Assembly: GCA_947500545.1 (NCBI GenBank)
Contig: CANMSO010000002.1
Span: 558,001 to 622,000 of the forward strand
DNA length: 64,000 bases
Origin: an uncultured Aquimarina sp.
GTDB lineage: Bacteria; Bacteroidota; Bacteroidia; Flavobacteriales; Flavobacteriaceae
Direction of reading: 5' to 3'
Shown piece after piece: positions 8,837-18,375 of the stretch. The notes under the pieces were generated by a model that worked only from the letters and a program-made list of their open reading frames with translations, did not search any database and was not told where the DNA came from. The position numbers and the translations under genes are program-made. How positions within the stretch are numbered: position 1 is the first letter of the stretch; every line of letters begins with the position of its first letter.

Positions 8837-9428
8837 GCTGAGAGTTGATTTCACTTATATAATTAAGAACTTCTTCCTTTCCTAGTCCTGAAGTGGAGGA
8901 GGTGATAAAGTAATTTGGCATTTCTTCCCAGTATTCAAGCATTTTGCTGATATAAGCATTTATTTGTGGGGATAGTTTGGTTTTTGACAGCTTATCTGCT
9001 TTTGTAAAAATAATAGAAAATGGAATTTGATTTTCCCCAAGCCATTGCATGAATTCTAAATCTATTTTTTGAGGTTCATGTCTGCTATCTACCAGTACAA
9101 ATGCGCAAACCAATTGAGTTCGTTTTGAGAAGTAAGAGGTGATGAATTTTTGAAATACTTTTTTTGCAGATTTAGAGACACGAGCATATCCATAGCCGGG
9201 TAAATCTACCAAGAACCAAGTCTTATTGATGATAAAATGATTAATAAGTTGAGTTTTCCCAGGTCTTCCAGAAGTTTTTGCAAGGCTCTTTCGCCCGGTA
9301 AGCATATTGATCAAAGTAGATTTACCTACATTAGATCTACCTATAAAAGCATATTCGGGTAACTGATCCTTAGGACATTTGGTGACATCGCTGTTACTTA
9401 TCACAAATTCAGCGCTGTTAATTTTCAT
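8823..9428 (-). CDS. engB: Ribosome biogenesis GTPase EngB (YihA/YsxC)
   Basis: GTPase needed for late 50S subunit assembly. In 201 residues it shows all G motifs: G-R-S-N-V-G-K-S (30-37, P loop), D-L-P-G-Y-G (G3), T-K-A-D (G4) and the S-S-T-S G5 region. The ATG is preceded by a short gap of 15 bp from the hydrolase gene upstream, so the two are likely co-transcribed with the hydrolase first. Confidence 0.95.
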   Translation of the reverse strand: MKINSAEFVISNSDVTKCPKDQLPEYAFIGRSNVGKSTLINMLTGRKSLAKTSGRPGKTQLINHFIINKTWFLVDLPGYGYARVSKSAKKVFQKFITSYFSKRTQLVCAFVLVDSRHEPQKIDLEFMQWLGENQIPFSIIFTKADKLSKTKLSPQINAYISKMLEYWEEMPNYFITSSTSGLGKEEVLNYISEINSQLKIS

Positions 9429-9443
9429 GGTAATTAATTATGA

Positions 9444-10208
9444 TTAGAAATTACGTTCCTGTAACCAGTGATTAAGTAATCTATTGAATTCATCTGGGTG
9501 TTCCATCATCGCAGCATGACCACATTTATCGATCCAATATAGGTCAGAATCGGGTAATAGTCTATTAAAATCATCTGCAACTTCTGGTGGCGTAACATTG
9601 TCATTTTTCCCCCAAATGATACAAGTGGGTGTTTTCATTTTAGGAAGATCTTTTGCCATATTATGACGAATAGCACTTTTAGCAATAGCCAAAGTTCTAA
9701 TTAACTTATTCCTGTCATTTACAGTAGCATAAACTTCATCAACAATTTCTTTTGTAGCTATGGCGGGATCATAAAATACATTTTCTGCTTTAGCTTTAAT
9801 GTATTCATAATCACCTCGTTTAGGATAGCTTTCTCCCATAGCACTTTCATATAGTCCAGAACTGCCAGTTATTACGAGCGCTTTTATTTTTTGCGGATAC
9901 ATTTTGGTGCAAAGTAAGCCAATGTGTCCACCAAGAGAATTACCTAATAAGATAACCTCTTTGTGTCCTAAGTGATCAATAAAGTCTTTAAGATATTTGG
10001 CAAACGTGCCTACACTTGTTTTTAACAAAGGCATTTCATAGAGAGGAAGTTCAGGTATTAGTACCTTGTATCCTTGTTTAGGAAAGAACGTGCCTACACC
10101 GTCAAAATTGCTTAAACCACCCATCAAACCGTGTAAAATAATGATTGGTGTGCCCTCTCCTAATTCTAGATAACTAAATTTTCCGTCTTTTTTTAATTCG
10201 TGCTTCAT
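9444..10208 (-). CDS. Alpha/beta-fold hydrolase
   Basis: 254 residues with a complete alpha/beta hydrolase pattern: oxyanion H-G at about 26-27, nucleophile elbow G-N-S91-L-G-G, acid in G-K-N-D-N-V-T-P-P, and the catalytic His in C-G-H-A-A. No signal peptide, so cytosolic. Substrate is unknown; relatives cleave esters, C-C bonds or haloalkanes. It lies 15 bp upstream of engB on the same strand and is divergent from the dcw cluster. Confidence 0.9.
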   Translation of the reverse strand: MKHELKKDGKFSYLELGEGTPIIILHGLMGGLSNFDGVGTFFPKQGYKVLIPELPLYEMPLLKTSVGTFAKYLKDFIDHLGHKEVILLGNSLGGHIGLLCTKMYPQKIKALVITGSSGLYESAMGESYPKRGDYEYIKAKAENVFYDPAIATKEIVDEVYATVNDRNKLIRTLAIAKSAIRHNMAKDLPKMKTPTCIIWGKNDNVTPPEVADDFNRLLPDSDLYWIDKCGHAAMMEHPDEFNRLLNHWLQERNF

Positions 10209-10408
10209 TAATGCCTCTTACAAGAATTAAAAGCAAATATAGCATTTTCATAATTAGTTTCGAGATTTTTTATCAATACTGCAGAATGAATTTTTATATT
10301 TTTTTTATAAAAATTGTTTCCTTTCAAAAATAGCCGAAACCGGGAATTTGCATGCCTTGTGCTAGTGTGCTGATAAACAAAATTTTAAAGTTTTTAATTC
10401 TTCATTAT

Positions 10409-10518
10409 GTGGTTTTTGAATCACAACTTATCAACAATGTGGTAAAAAGTGGTAAAAAGTGGTATATTTTTCAATATATTTGACTAATTAAACGTTTTTG
10501 GAAACAAAGTGGTAAACC
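10409..10518 (+). promoter_or_regulatory. MraZ operator: GTGGT boxes phased at multiples of 10 bp
   Basis: GTGGTAAAAA occurs at 10439 and 10449, followed by GTGGTATATT at 10459. Related boxes lie at 10409 (GTGGTTTTTG) and 10509 (GTGGTAAACC, overlapping the mraZ GTG start). All five starts differ by multiples of 10 bp, so they face the same side of the helix. MraZ is known to bind tandem G-rich repeats of this spacing in its own promoter. The three contiguous boxes lie where a -33 element would be for the TATATTTG box at 10475. Confidence 0.8.
10475..10482 (+). promoter_or_regulatory. Putative -7 box of the dcw operon (TATATTTG)
   Basis: Full match to TAnnTTTG, seven bases after the third contiguous MraZ box and 27 bp before the mraZ GTG. 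The position supports repression of the whole dcw operon by MraZ binding. Confidence 0.6.
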
Positions 10519-10976
10519 TAATTGGCACATACGAGTGTAAGGCAGATGCAAAGGGGCGTCTCATGATTCCTGTTGCTTTTAAGAAGCAGCTTTCGCCTGT
10601 GTTACAAGATGGTTTTGTGCTAAAAAGATCCGTGTTTCAGTCCTGTTTGGAGTTGTATCCAATGGGAGAATGGAATCTTTTGATGCAAAAAATAAATAAG
10701 CTCAATCGCTTTAAGAAGAAGAATAATGATTTCATAAGAAGGTTTACCGCAGGGGTGAAAATAGTTGAAATTGATTCGGCTGGTCGCCTTTTAATTCCAA
10801 AAGACCTTGTTGGTTTTGCAGGTATTACAAAGGAATTAGTGTTGTCTTCGGCAGTTAATATTATTGAGATTTGGGATAAAGATCAATATGAAAAAGCTAT
10901 TGATGATGTTGCAGATGATTTTGCAGATCTGGCAGAAGAGGTGATGGGATTTGATGATGAGGTAAGCCTTGATTAA
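10509..10976 (+). CDS. mraZ: Transcriptional regulator MraZ
   Basis: First gene of the dcw cluster. 155 residues with two SpoVT/AbrB-like halves, each with the D-x-x-G-R motif (D-A-K-G-R-L-M-I-P and D-S-A-G-R-L-L-I-P). MraZ forms ring oligomers that bind repeats upstream of itself and represses dcw transcription in E. coli. The start is GTG at 10509, and this GTG is itself part of a GTGGT box. The protein ends in an acidic tail (D-D-F-A-D-L-A-E-E). Confidence 0.95.
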   Translation: MVNLIGTYECKADAKGRLMIPVAFKKQLSPVLQDGFVLKRSVFQSCLELYPMGEWNLLMQKINKLNRFKKKNNDFIRRFTAGVKIVEIDSAGRLLIPKDLVGFAGITKELVLSSAVNIIEIWDKDQYEKAIDDVADDFADLAEEVMGFDDEVSLD

Positions 10977-11047
10977 ACGTGTTTGGAAGTGAGGATTGGC
11001 GAAAGTGATTCTGTATCAAAGGAAAAGTAAATAAAGGAGAAAAGAAG

Positions 11048-11953
11048 ATGAAACAGACTGAATATCATAATCCAGTTTTATTAAAAGAAACCGTAGATGG
11101 TCTTGCGATCAAGCCTGACGGTGTCTATGTGGATGTGACATTTGGAGGGGGTGGGCATTCTAAAGAAATTCTTGACAGATTGGGTGAAGGTGGAAGGCTT
11201 TATGCTTTTGATCAAGATCAGGATGCTCTGGATAATAATATAGAGGATGATCGATTTGTCTTAATAAACGAAAACTTCAGGTTTATCAAACGATTTCTGA
11301 GGTTTCAGGGTATTAGAAAAGTAGACGGTATTCTGGGTGATTTCGGAGTTTCTTCTCATCAATTTGATGTTGCAGAAAGGGGTTTTTCAACTCGTTTTGA
11401 AGCCGATCTTGATATGAGAATGAATCAAAATAAGGAGTTGTCAGCATATAATGTGGTTAATGAATATGATGAGAATGATTTAAGAGCAGTGTTCTTACAG
11501 TATGGAGAACTACGCAATGCTCCTAAGTTGGCTAGAGCAATTGTGGGAGCGAGAAAAGAGAGTCCTATAAAAACTAGTGTAGAGTTGAAAGAGGTGCTAA
11601 AGTCATTTTTACCTAAACATAGGGAGCATAAAATATTAGCACAAATATATCAGGCTATAAGAATTGAAGTAAACCAAGAGATTGAGGTTCTTAAAGAGTT
11701 CTTGTTGCAAACAACTGAGCTTCTAAATTCAGGAGGAAGAATTAGTTTGATATCCTATCATTCTCTTGAGGATAGATTGGTAAAGCGATTTATTAGAAAC
11801 GGAATGTTTGAAGGAGAACCCGAGAAAGATTTATATGGTAATGTTTCTGTTCCATTTAAAAAAGTAGGCGGGTTAATTGTTCCAACCGAAGATGAGATTA
11901 AAGAAAATAATAGAGCACGTAGTGCTAAATTAAGAATAGCAGAAAAGATTTGA
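11048..11953 (+). CDS. rsmH: 16S rRNA (cytosine-1402-N4)-methyltransferase RsmH
   Basis: 301-residue SAM-dependent methyltransferase (old name MraW) acting on C1402 in the ribosomal decoding site. The motif V-T-F-G-G-G-G-H-S and the S-Y-H-S-L-E-D-R segment are diagnostic. Unusually for this phylum it has a clear Shine-Dalgarno sequence (AAAGGAGA at 11033-11040) before the ATG. Its stop TGA overlaps the ftsL start (TTGA). Confidence 0.95.
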   Translation: MKQTEYHNPVLLKETVDGLAIKPDGVYVDVTFGGGGHSKEILDRLGEGGRLYAFDQDQDALDNNIEDDRFVLINENFRFIKRFLRFQGIRKVDGILGDFGVSSHQFDVAERGFSTRFEADLDMRMNQNKELSAYNVVNEYDENDLRAVFLQYGELRNAPKLARAIVGARKESPIKTSVELKEVLKSFLPKHREHKILAQIYQAIRIEVNQEIEVLKEFLLQTTELLNSGGRISLISYHSLEDRLVKRFIRNGMFEGEPEKDLYGNVSVPFKKVGGLIVPTEDEIKENNRARSAKLRIAEKI

Positions 11954-12261
11954 AGCAAACCATTTATGACATATTAAAAGGTAAATTTCTTATTGCAGAC
12001 GATGCAATGAAGAATTGGAGAATGTTGCTTTTTCTGTCTTTTCTAGCAATAGTAATGATTGCGAGTTCTCATAATGCAGAGAGCAAGGTTCATGAAATAG
12101 CGAGGTTAAATAATGAAGTTAGAGAGTTGCGAACACAATTCGTAGATGGTAAAACTGAATTAATGAGGCTTAAAATGGAATCGTCGATTATTAGAAAAAT
12201 GACTCAGAAAGGGTTAAAACGACCCGCAAGACCGCCACAAAAAATAATTGTAAAAAATTAA
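11950..12261 (+). CDS. ftsL: FtsL-like cell division protein
   Basis: 103 residues from a TTG start that overlaps the rsmH stop by 4 bp. Topology fits FtsL: a short cytoplasmic N-terminus, one membrane segment (about 26-42), and a periplasmic coiled-coil segment (about 50-85, heptads of L/I). Sequence identity to classical FtsL is not expected; the call rests on topology, size and the exact dcw position before ftsI. It would form the FtsQ-FtsL complex that activates FtsWI. Confidence 0.85.
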   Translation: MKQTIYDILKGKFLIADDAMKNWRMLLFLSFLAIVMIASSHNAESKVHEIARLNNEVRELRTQFVDGKTELMRLKMESSIIRKMTQKGLKRPARPPQKIIVKN

Positions 12262-12265
12262 ACTT

Positions 12266-14260
12266 TTGCCGATTAAAGAAAAAAACATATTAAACCGATT
12301 GTATTTCATAGCAGCATGTATGTTCATATTTGCTGCGGCTGTATTGGTGAAGTTGGTTAATATACAGTTTGTTCAAGGAGATATGTATCGCAAAAAGGCT
12401 CAGGAAAGAGTTTTTAAAACTTTTGATATTCCTGCAAACAGAGGTAATCTTTATGATAGTAAAGGGAACTTGCTGGCTACATCGGTTCCGAAGTATAATA
12501 TAAGATTTGATGTTTTAACCGTTACTGATAAAGATTTTAGAGAATATGTAAAACCTTTGTGTGAAGCTCTTTCCAAAGAATTCGGAAAACCTGCTTCTTA
12601 TTATGATAAAATCATAAGAACGGCTAGAGCAAATAAGAATAGGTATTTATTAATACGCAGAAACTTGGGGTATTCTCAGTATATGCGGGTTAAAGAATTT
12701 CCGTTGTTCAATTTTGGTGCAAATCGAGGTGGTTTAATTGTTGAGCAAAGTACTGTTAGAGAACATCCAATTGGAAAGATAGCAGAGCGTACAGTAGGTT
12801 ATGAAAGAAGAGATGAGCAAGGCTATTATACTAGAGTTGGGTTAGAAGGTGCTTATGGACCTTTTTTAAGAGGAAAGGAAGGAAAGCGTAAGAAACAAAA
12901 GATTGCTAAAAATCAATGGAAACCTATTGGAGATAGTAATGAGGTTGAGCCACAAGATGGGTATGATGTGGTTTCAACGATAGATGTTAATATGCAGGAT
13001 ATAGCTCATCATGCGCTATTGGGGCAATTAGAGAGATTTGAAGCTGAGCACGGTACTGTGGTTGTTATGGAGACAAAAACGGGAGAGATTAAAGCGATCT
13101 CTAATTTGGGACGTACCAAAGCGGGTAAATATTATGAAAAATTAAACTATGCTGTAGGGGAATCTCATGAGCCCGGATCCACATTCAAATTAATGACAAT
13201 GGTAGCTGCTCTAGAAGATAGAGTGATCGATTCTAGTTATGTTGTTGACACAGAAAATGGTAGAGTCAAATTCTATGATAGAGTTGTTAAAGATTCTCGT
13301 TGGGGAGGTTATGGTAAAATATCTGCTGCAAAAGCTTTTGAGCTTTCTTCAAACACGGCTTTTGCTAAGATGATTAATGATAATTATAAAGATAATCCAA
13401 GAAAATTTGTAGATCGATTAATCAATATGGGGTTAGCTGAAACCCTTGGTTTGTCGATCAAAGGAGAAGGAAAGCCTAAAATTCCATATCCGGGTGATGA
13501 CGACTGGTATGGTACTACATTGCCTTGGATGGCGCATGGTTATGGTGTTGCGCTTACGCCATTGCAAACTCTTGCTTTCTACAATGCAATTGCCAATGAC
13601 GGCGAAATGGTAAAGCCTAGGTTTATAAAAGAAGTTAAAACCTGGGATAAGACACGAGAACGATTTGATAAAGAGGTTTTGAATCCTACAATATGCTCAA
13701 AGAAAACGGCAAAAATTGCCCAGGAAATGATGAAAAATGTTGTGAGACGAGGCACCGCAGATAATATTCGCACAGATGATTTTCTTATTGCCGGAAAAAC
13801 AGGTACGTGTTGGGGAAATTATGGAAAAGATAAAGAAAGAGAGTATATATCTTCATTTGCAGGGTATTTTCCTGCAGATAAGCCTATTTACTCTTGTATT
13901 GTAGTAATTCATAAGCCCAATAAAGAAAAAGGATATTACGGAAGTGAAGTTGCCGCACCCATCTTTAAAACCATAGCCACAAAAATATATAACGATATAC
14001 CGGTGATTGACGAAGTGTCTTATACTCTGGTCGAGAGTGAAACTGTTATTAATAGCTACGAGACATATTATAAGAAAGCACAAAAATATAAAACCATCAT
14101 GCCCAACTTAAAAGGTATGCCGGCAATGGATGTTATTTCACTTTTAGAAAATATGGGACTCAAGGTTGAATTAAAAGGATCAGGAAGAGTTGAAAAACAA
14201 TCTATAGAACCAGGAACCAAAGTACAAACAAATCAAGTCATCAGACTAGAATTATCATGA
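12266..14260 (+). CDS. ftsI: Penicillin-binding protein FtsI (PBP3-type transpeptidase) with PASTA domain
   Basis: Septal peptidoglycan transpeptidase working with FtsW. 664 residues from a TTG start 4 bp after ftsL. One N-terminal membrane anchor (about 8-30), a dimerisation domain, and a transpeptidase domain with S305-T-F-K308, S361-S-N363 and K511-T-G513. A C-terminal PASTA domain (about 610-664; M-P-N-L-K-G-M onward) is present, which E. coli FtsI lacks. The stop overlaps the murE start (ATGA). Confidence 0.95.
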   Translation: MPIKEKNILNRLYFIAACMFIFAAAVLVKLVNIQFVQGDMYRKKAQERVFKTFDIPANRGNLYDSKGNLLATSVPKYNIRFDVLTVTDKDFREYVKPLCEALSKEFGKPASYYDKIIRTARANKNRYLLIRRNLGYSQYMRVKEFPLFNFGANRGGLIVEQSTVREHPIGKIAERTVGYERRDEQGYYTRVGLEGAYGPFLRGKEGKRKKQKIAKNQWKPIGDSNEVEPQDGYDVVSTIDVNMQDIAHHALLGQLERFEAEHGTVVVMETKTGEIKAISNLGRTKAGKYYEKLNYAVGESHEPGSTFKLMTMVAALEDRVIDSSYVVDTENGRVKFYDRVVKDSRWGGYGKISAAKAFELSSNTAFAKMINDNYKDNPRKFVDRLINMGLAETLGLSIKGEGKPKIPYPGDDDWYGTTLPWMAHGYGVALTPLQTLAFYNAIANDGEMVKPRFIKEVKTWDKTRERFDKEVLNPTICSKKTAKIAQEMMKNVVRRGTADNIRTDDFLIAGKTGTCWGNYGKDKEREYISSFAGYFPADKPIYSCIVVIHKPNKEKGYYGSEVAAPIFKTIATKIYNDIPVIDEVSYTLVESETVINSYETYYKKAQKYKTIMPNLKGMPAMDVISLLENMGLKVELKGSGRVEKQSIEPGTKVQTNQVIRLELS

Positions 14261-15720
14261 TGGAGTTAAAAGACCTTCTATATAAAGTTGCAATCAATGC
14301 TGTTGTTGGTAATACAATAACAAGTGTTAATAAGATCGAGTTCGACTCTAGAAATATTGAGCAGGATGACCTATTTGTGGCCATCCGTGGTTCTATTTCT
14401 GATGGGCATAAATTTATAGAAAAGGCTATTGATAAAGGAGCTGTAGCGGTCATTTGTGAAGAATTACCAGAGGTAACTGTTAATGGGGTTACCTATGTAA
14501 AAGTAGATGATACACAGTCAGCTTTAGCTATTATAGCTTCCAATTACTATGATTCTCCTTCCGTAAATTTAAAATTGATAGGGGTGACCGGTACTAATGG
14601 AAAAACAACCATAGCTACATTGCTGTATCAACTTTTTACCAATGCTGGTTTTAAAGTGGGTTTGTTGTCCACAGTAAAAATTTTGGTTGATGAAACAGAA
14701 TATAAGGCAACTCATACTACACCAGATTCTTTAACTATCAATAGATATCTCAAAGAAATGAATGAGGCAGGAGTTGAGTATTGCTTTATGGAGGTTAGTT
14801 CTCATGGGATTCATCAAAAACGTACCGAAGGATTGGATTTTGCAGGAGGGATTTTTACTAATCTTTCACATGATCACTTGGATTATCATAACACTTTCAA
14901 AGAATATCGGGATGTTAAGAAAGTGTTTTTTGATGGCTTACCTGCTCATGCTTTTGCTTTAATAAATAAGGATGATAAAAACGGAGTTTTCATGCTTCAA
15001 AATACCAAAGCAAGACAATTTAGTTATGCTTTGAAATCCTATGCAGATTATAGAGGGCAAATTTTAGAAAACAGCCTTGAGGGGTTGTTGTTGAAGTTAA
15101 ATGATCATGAAGTATGGGCAAAGCTAATAGGTAGTTTTAATGCTTATAATTTGTTGGCAATTTTTGGAACAGCAGAATTACTAGGGCTAGAAACCTTAGA
15201 GACACTACGTTTATTGAGTGACTTAAAAAGTGTAAGTGGGCGATTTGAATATTTCATTTCTGATCAAAAAATTACTGCTATAGTTGATTATGCGCATACC
15301 CCTGATGCACTGAAAAATGTACTGGAAACAATTAACGATGTCCGAACAAATAACGAAAATCTAATTACTGTAGTTGGTTGTGGTGGGGATAGAGATAAAA
15401 TGAAGCGCCCGGTAATGGGCAATATAGCAGCAAGATTAAGTAATAAGGTAATTTTTACGAGTGACAATCCCAGGACAGAAAATCCGGATCAGATTATCGA
15501 GGATATAGAAAAAGGGGTGGAGCCTCAAGATTACAAGAAAACATTGTCTATAACGGATAGAAAACAAGCTATTAAAACGGCCTGTCAATTAGCAAACAAG
15601 GATGATATTATTTTGATTGCAGGTAAAGGGCATGAAACCTATCAGGAAATTAATGGTGAACGTATAGATTTTAATGATTTTGAAATTGTTAAAGAAGAAC
15701 TGAAAAAAATGAATAAATAA
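14257..15720 (+). CDS. murE: UDP-MurNAc-L-Ala-D-Glu:meso-diaminopimelate ligase MurE
   Basis: Adds the third residue of the peptidoglycan stem peptide. 487 residues with the Mur-ligase ATP loop G-V-T-G-T-N-G-K-T-T and the catalytic H-D-H-L-D-Y-H region. The substrate signature D-N-P-R (S-D-N-P-R-T-E-N-P) marks meso-diaminopimelate rather than lysine as the amino acid added, which predicts a DAP-type cell wall. The ATG overlaps the ftsI stop; a second ATG follows directly. Confidence 0.95.
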   Translation: MMELKDLLYKVAINAVVGNTITSVNKIEFDSRNIEQDDLFVAIRGSISDGHKFIEKAIDKGAVAVICEELPEVTVNGVTYVKVDDTQSALAIIASNYYDSPSVNLKLIGVTGTNGKTTIATLLYQLFTNAGFKVGLLSTVKILVDETEYKATHTTPDSLTINRYLKEMNEAGVEYCFMEVSSHGIHQKRTEGLDFAGGIFTNLSHDHLDYHNTFKEYRDVKKVFFDGLPAHAFALINKDDKNGVFMLQNTKARQFSYALKSYADYRGQILENSLEGLLLKLNDHEVWAKLIGSFNAYNLLAIFGTAELLGLETLETLRLLSDLKSVSGRFEYFISDQKITAIVDYAHTPDALKNVLETINDVRTNNENLITVVGCGGDRDKMKRPVMGNIAARLSNKVIFTSDNPRTENPDQIIEDIEKGVEPQDYKKTLSITDRKQAIKTACQLANKDDIILIAGKGHETYQEINGERIDFNDFEIVKEELKKMNK

Positions 15721-15766
15721 AAACCCTTCTCGATTCTAAATAAGGAGTGCGAAAAGGTATAAAAGT

Positions 15767-16999
15767 ATGTTGTATTATCTGTTTGAATATTTGGAAAGTG
15801 AATACCAGTTCCCTGGGGCTACACTATTTCAGTTTATCACTTTTAGAGCTGCAATGGCGATCATATTGTCATTATTGATCTCTACAATTTACGGTAGACG
15901 GATCATACGTTTTCTGAGAAGAAATCAAATGGGGGAAAGTATTCGTGAATTGGGTTTAGAAGGCCAATCAGAGAAAGCAGGAACTCCAACAATGGGAGGT
16001 GTAATTATTATTTTATCAACCTTAGTTCCTGTATTGCTATTTGCCAAGCTTGATAATGTATATGTAATTCTCCTTATCGTAACAACATTATGGATGGGAG
16101 TTATAGGTTTTACAGATGATTTCTTAAAAATAAAGAGAAAAGATAAAGAGGGATTAGCAGGAAAGTTTAAAATAATTGGTCAGGTTGGACTAGGGCTTAT
16201 TGTTGGATGTACCATGTATTTTCATAATGATATTACTGTTAGGGAGGAAAAGGCAAAATCAGAAACTGAACAGGTTTCAAATGTGGGAGAAGAAAAATCG
16301 GATTTTAATCCAGCAATAAAATCTACAAAAACCACATTGCCATTCTTTAAGAATAATGAGTTTGATTATTCAGATTTAATTACTTGGATAAGTCCAGAAA
16401 TGTCAAAATATGCATGGTTAATTTTTATACCTATTGTGATTTTCATCGTAACTGCGGTATCCAATGGTGCTAATCTTACCGATGGCATAGATGGTTTGGC
16501 AGCAGGAACCTCGGCCATAATTGTGTTAACATTAGCATTATTTGCATGGGTGTCTGGTAACATAATTTTTTCAGATTATCTCAATGTAATGTATATCCCC
16601 AATTCTGGAGAAATGACAATTTTCATAACGGCATTTGCTGGTGCATTAGTTGGATTTTTGTGGTATAACACTTATCCAGCCCAGGTTTTTATGGGAGACA
16701 CAGGGAGTCTTACGATAGGTGGTATTATAGCGGTAATTGCAATTGCAATCCGTAAAGAGTTTTTGATTCCAATCCTTTGTGGAATTTTTTTCATAGAAAC
16801 ATTATCGGTAATGATGCAGGTAAGCTGGTTTAAGTACACAAAGAAAAAATATGGTGAAGGAAGAAGGATATTTCTAATGTCTCCTTTGCATCATCATTAT
16901 CAGAAAAAAGGGATACATGAAAGTAAGATTGTAGCACGGTTCTGGATTGTTGGAATTTTTATGGCAATCATTGCAGTGATTACACTAAAAGTAAGATAA
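15767..16999 (+). CDS. mraY: Phospho-MurNAc-pentapeptide transferase MraY
   Basis: Integral membrane enzyme making lipid I from UDP-MurNAc-pentapeptide and undecaprenyl phosphate. About ten membrane segments in 410 residues. Catalytic motifs are present: [24 protein letters not shown] and the P-L-H-H-H-Y loop. A charged insertion of about 45 residues (about 158-205) follows the fourth membrane segment; such a loop is longer than in E. coli MraY. One base separates its stop from murD. Confidence 0.95.
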   Translation: MLYYLFEYLESEYQFPGATLFQFITFRAAMAIILSLLISTIYGRRIIRFLRRNQMGESIRELGLEGQSEKAGTPTMGGVIIILSTLVPVLLFAKLDNVYVILLIVTTLWMGVIGFTDDFLKIKRKDKEGLAGKFKIIGQVGLGLIVGCTMYFHNDITVREEKAKSETEQVSNVGEEKSDFNPAIKSTKTTLPFFKNNEFDYSDLITWISPEMSKYAWLIFIPIVIFIVTAVSNGANLTDGIDGLAAGTSAIIVLTLALFAWVSGNIIFSDYLNVMYIPNSGEMTIFITAFAGALVGFLWYNTYPAQVFMGDTGSLTIGGIIAVIAIAIRKEFLIPILCGIFFIETLSVMMQVSWFKYTKKKYGEGRRIFLMSPLHHHYQKKGIHESKIVARFWIVGIFMAIIAVITLKVR

Positions 17000-17000
17000 A

Positions 17001-18335
17001 GTGAAAAGATTAGTAGTCTTAGGTGCAGGAGAAAGTGGAGTGGGTACTGCTATTTTGGGAAAAAAAGAAGGATATGATGTATTTGTCTCGGATAAAGGGG
17101 TGATTACAGATCAATATAAAGAAGTTCTTAGAAATTTTGAAATTGAATGGGAAGAGCAACAGCATACAGAATCTAAAATTCTAAATGCACATGTGGTGAT
17201 GAAAAGCCCTGGGATTCCGGATAAAGTTGCACTCGTTCAGAGTTTGCTTAAAGAAGAAATTCCAGTAGTGTCAGAAATAGAATTTGCTGCGGCATATACC
17301 TCTGCAAAAATTATTGGTGTTACGGGTAGTAATGGAAAAACCACAACTACGATGCTTACACATTATGTGCTTCAGAAAGGAGGACTAGATGTTAATATGG
17401 CCGGTAATATTGGTGATAGTTTTGCAAAACAAGTAGCACAGAATGATAGCGAGCATTACGTGTTAGAACTAAGTAGTTTTCAGTTAGATGGGATAAAAGG
17501 TTTTGCGCCTCATATTGCGATATTAACTAATATCACACCTGATCATCTGGATCGATATGAATATAAGTTTGAGAACTATATCGCATCGAAATTTAGGATA
17601 GCTATGAATCAAAAAGAACATGATTATTTCATTTATGATGCAGATGATGAAGTAATAACTCAATATTTAAAAGAACACCCTATTCGATCAAAATTATTGC
17701 CTTTTTCGTTAACAAAAAAGGTAGAAAATGGAGCGTATTTAGAAGAAGGAAATATTAAAATAACTATAGATAACAACACACTGATCATGCCAACAAAAAA
17801 ATTAGCACTAGAAGGAAATCACAACGTAAAAAATGCAATGGCTGCAGCTACAGTTTCGCAATTGTTGAAAATCCGGAAAACAACTATTAGGGAATGTTTA
17901 GAAAATTTTCATGGGGTAGAACATCGACTAGAAAGTGTATTAAAAATCAATAATGTGCAATACATTAACGATTCAAAAGCGACAAATGTTAATGCAGCAT
18001 ATTATGCTTTGGATGCTATGAAATCTGCTACGGTTTGGATCGTTGGTGGTGTGGATAAGGGTAATGATTATACAGAATTATACTCTCTGGTAAATGAGAA
18101 GGTGAAAGCTATTATTTGTTTGGGGGTGGACAACTCTAAGATAATTAATGCATTTGGGAACTGTGTTGATAATATTGTAGAAACGCAATCTATGAAAGAG
18201 GCAGTGAAAATGGCATATAAAATTGCAGAGAGAAATGAAAATGTATTGTTGTCGCCTGCATGTGCAAGTTTTGATCTGTTCAAAAATTATGAAGAAAGAG
18301 GGCGTCAGTTTAAGGAAGCAGTGAGGGAATTATAA
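17001..18335 (+). CDS. murD: UDP-MurNAc-L-alanine:D-glutamate ligase MurD
   Basis: 444 residues from a GTG start one base after mraY. It shows the Mur ATP loop G-V-T-G-S-N-G-K-T-T-T-T, the N-I-T-P-D-H-L-D-R motif and the Y-I-N-D-S-K-A-T-N motif of MurD. Cytoplasmic; adds D-Glu as second stem residue. Part of the continuous dcw operon. Confidence 0.95.
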   Translation: MKRLVVLGAGESGVGTAILGKKEGYDVFVSDKGVITDQYKEVLRNFEIEWEEQQHTESKILNAHVVMKSPGIPDKVALVQSLLKEEIPVVSEIEFAAAYTSAKIIGVTGSNGKTTTTMLTHYVLQKGGLDVNMAGNIGDSFAKQVAQNDSEHYVLELSSFQLDGIKGFAPHIAILTNITPDHLDRYEYKFENYIASKFRIAMNQKEHDYFIYDADDEVITQYLKEHPIRSKLLPFSLTKKVENGAYLEEGNIKITIDNNTLIMPTKKLALEGNHNVKNAMAAATVSQLLKIRKTTIRECLENFHGVEHRLESVLKINNVQYINDSKATNVNAAYYALDAMKSATVWIVGGVDKGNDYTELYSLVNEKVKAIICLGVDNSKIINAFGNCVDNIVETQSMKEAVKMAYKIAERNENVLLSPACASFDLFKNYEERGRQFKEAVREL

Positions 18336-18375
18336 GATAATTAATTAAGCGAAGTTAAAAACTTAATGCATAAGA

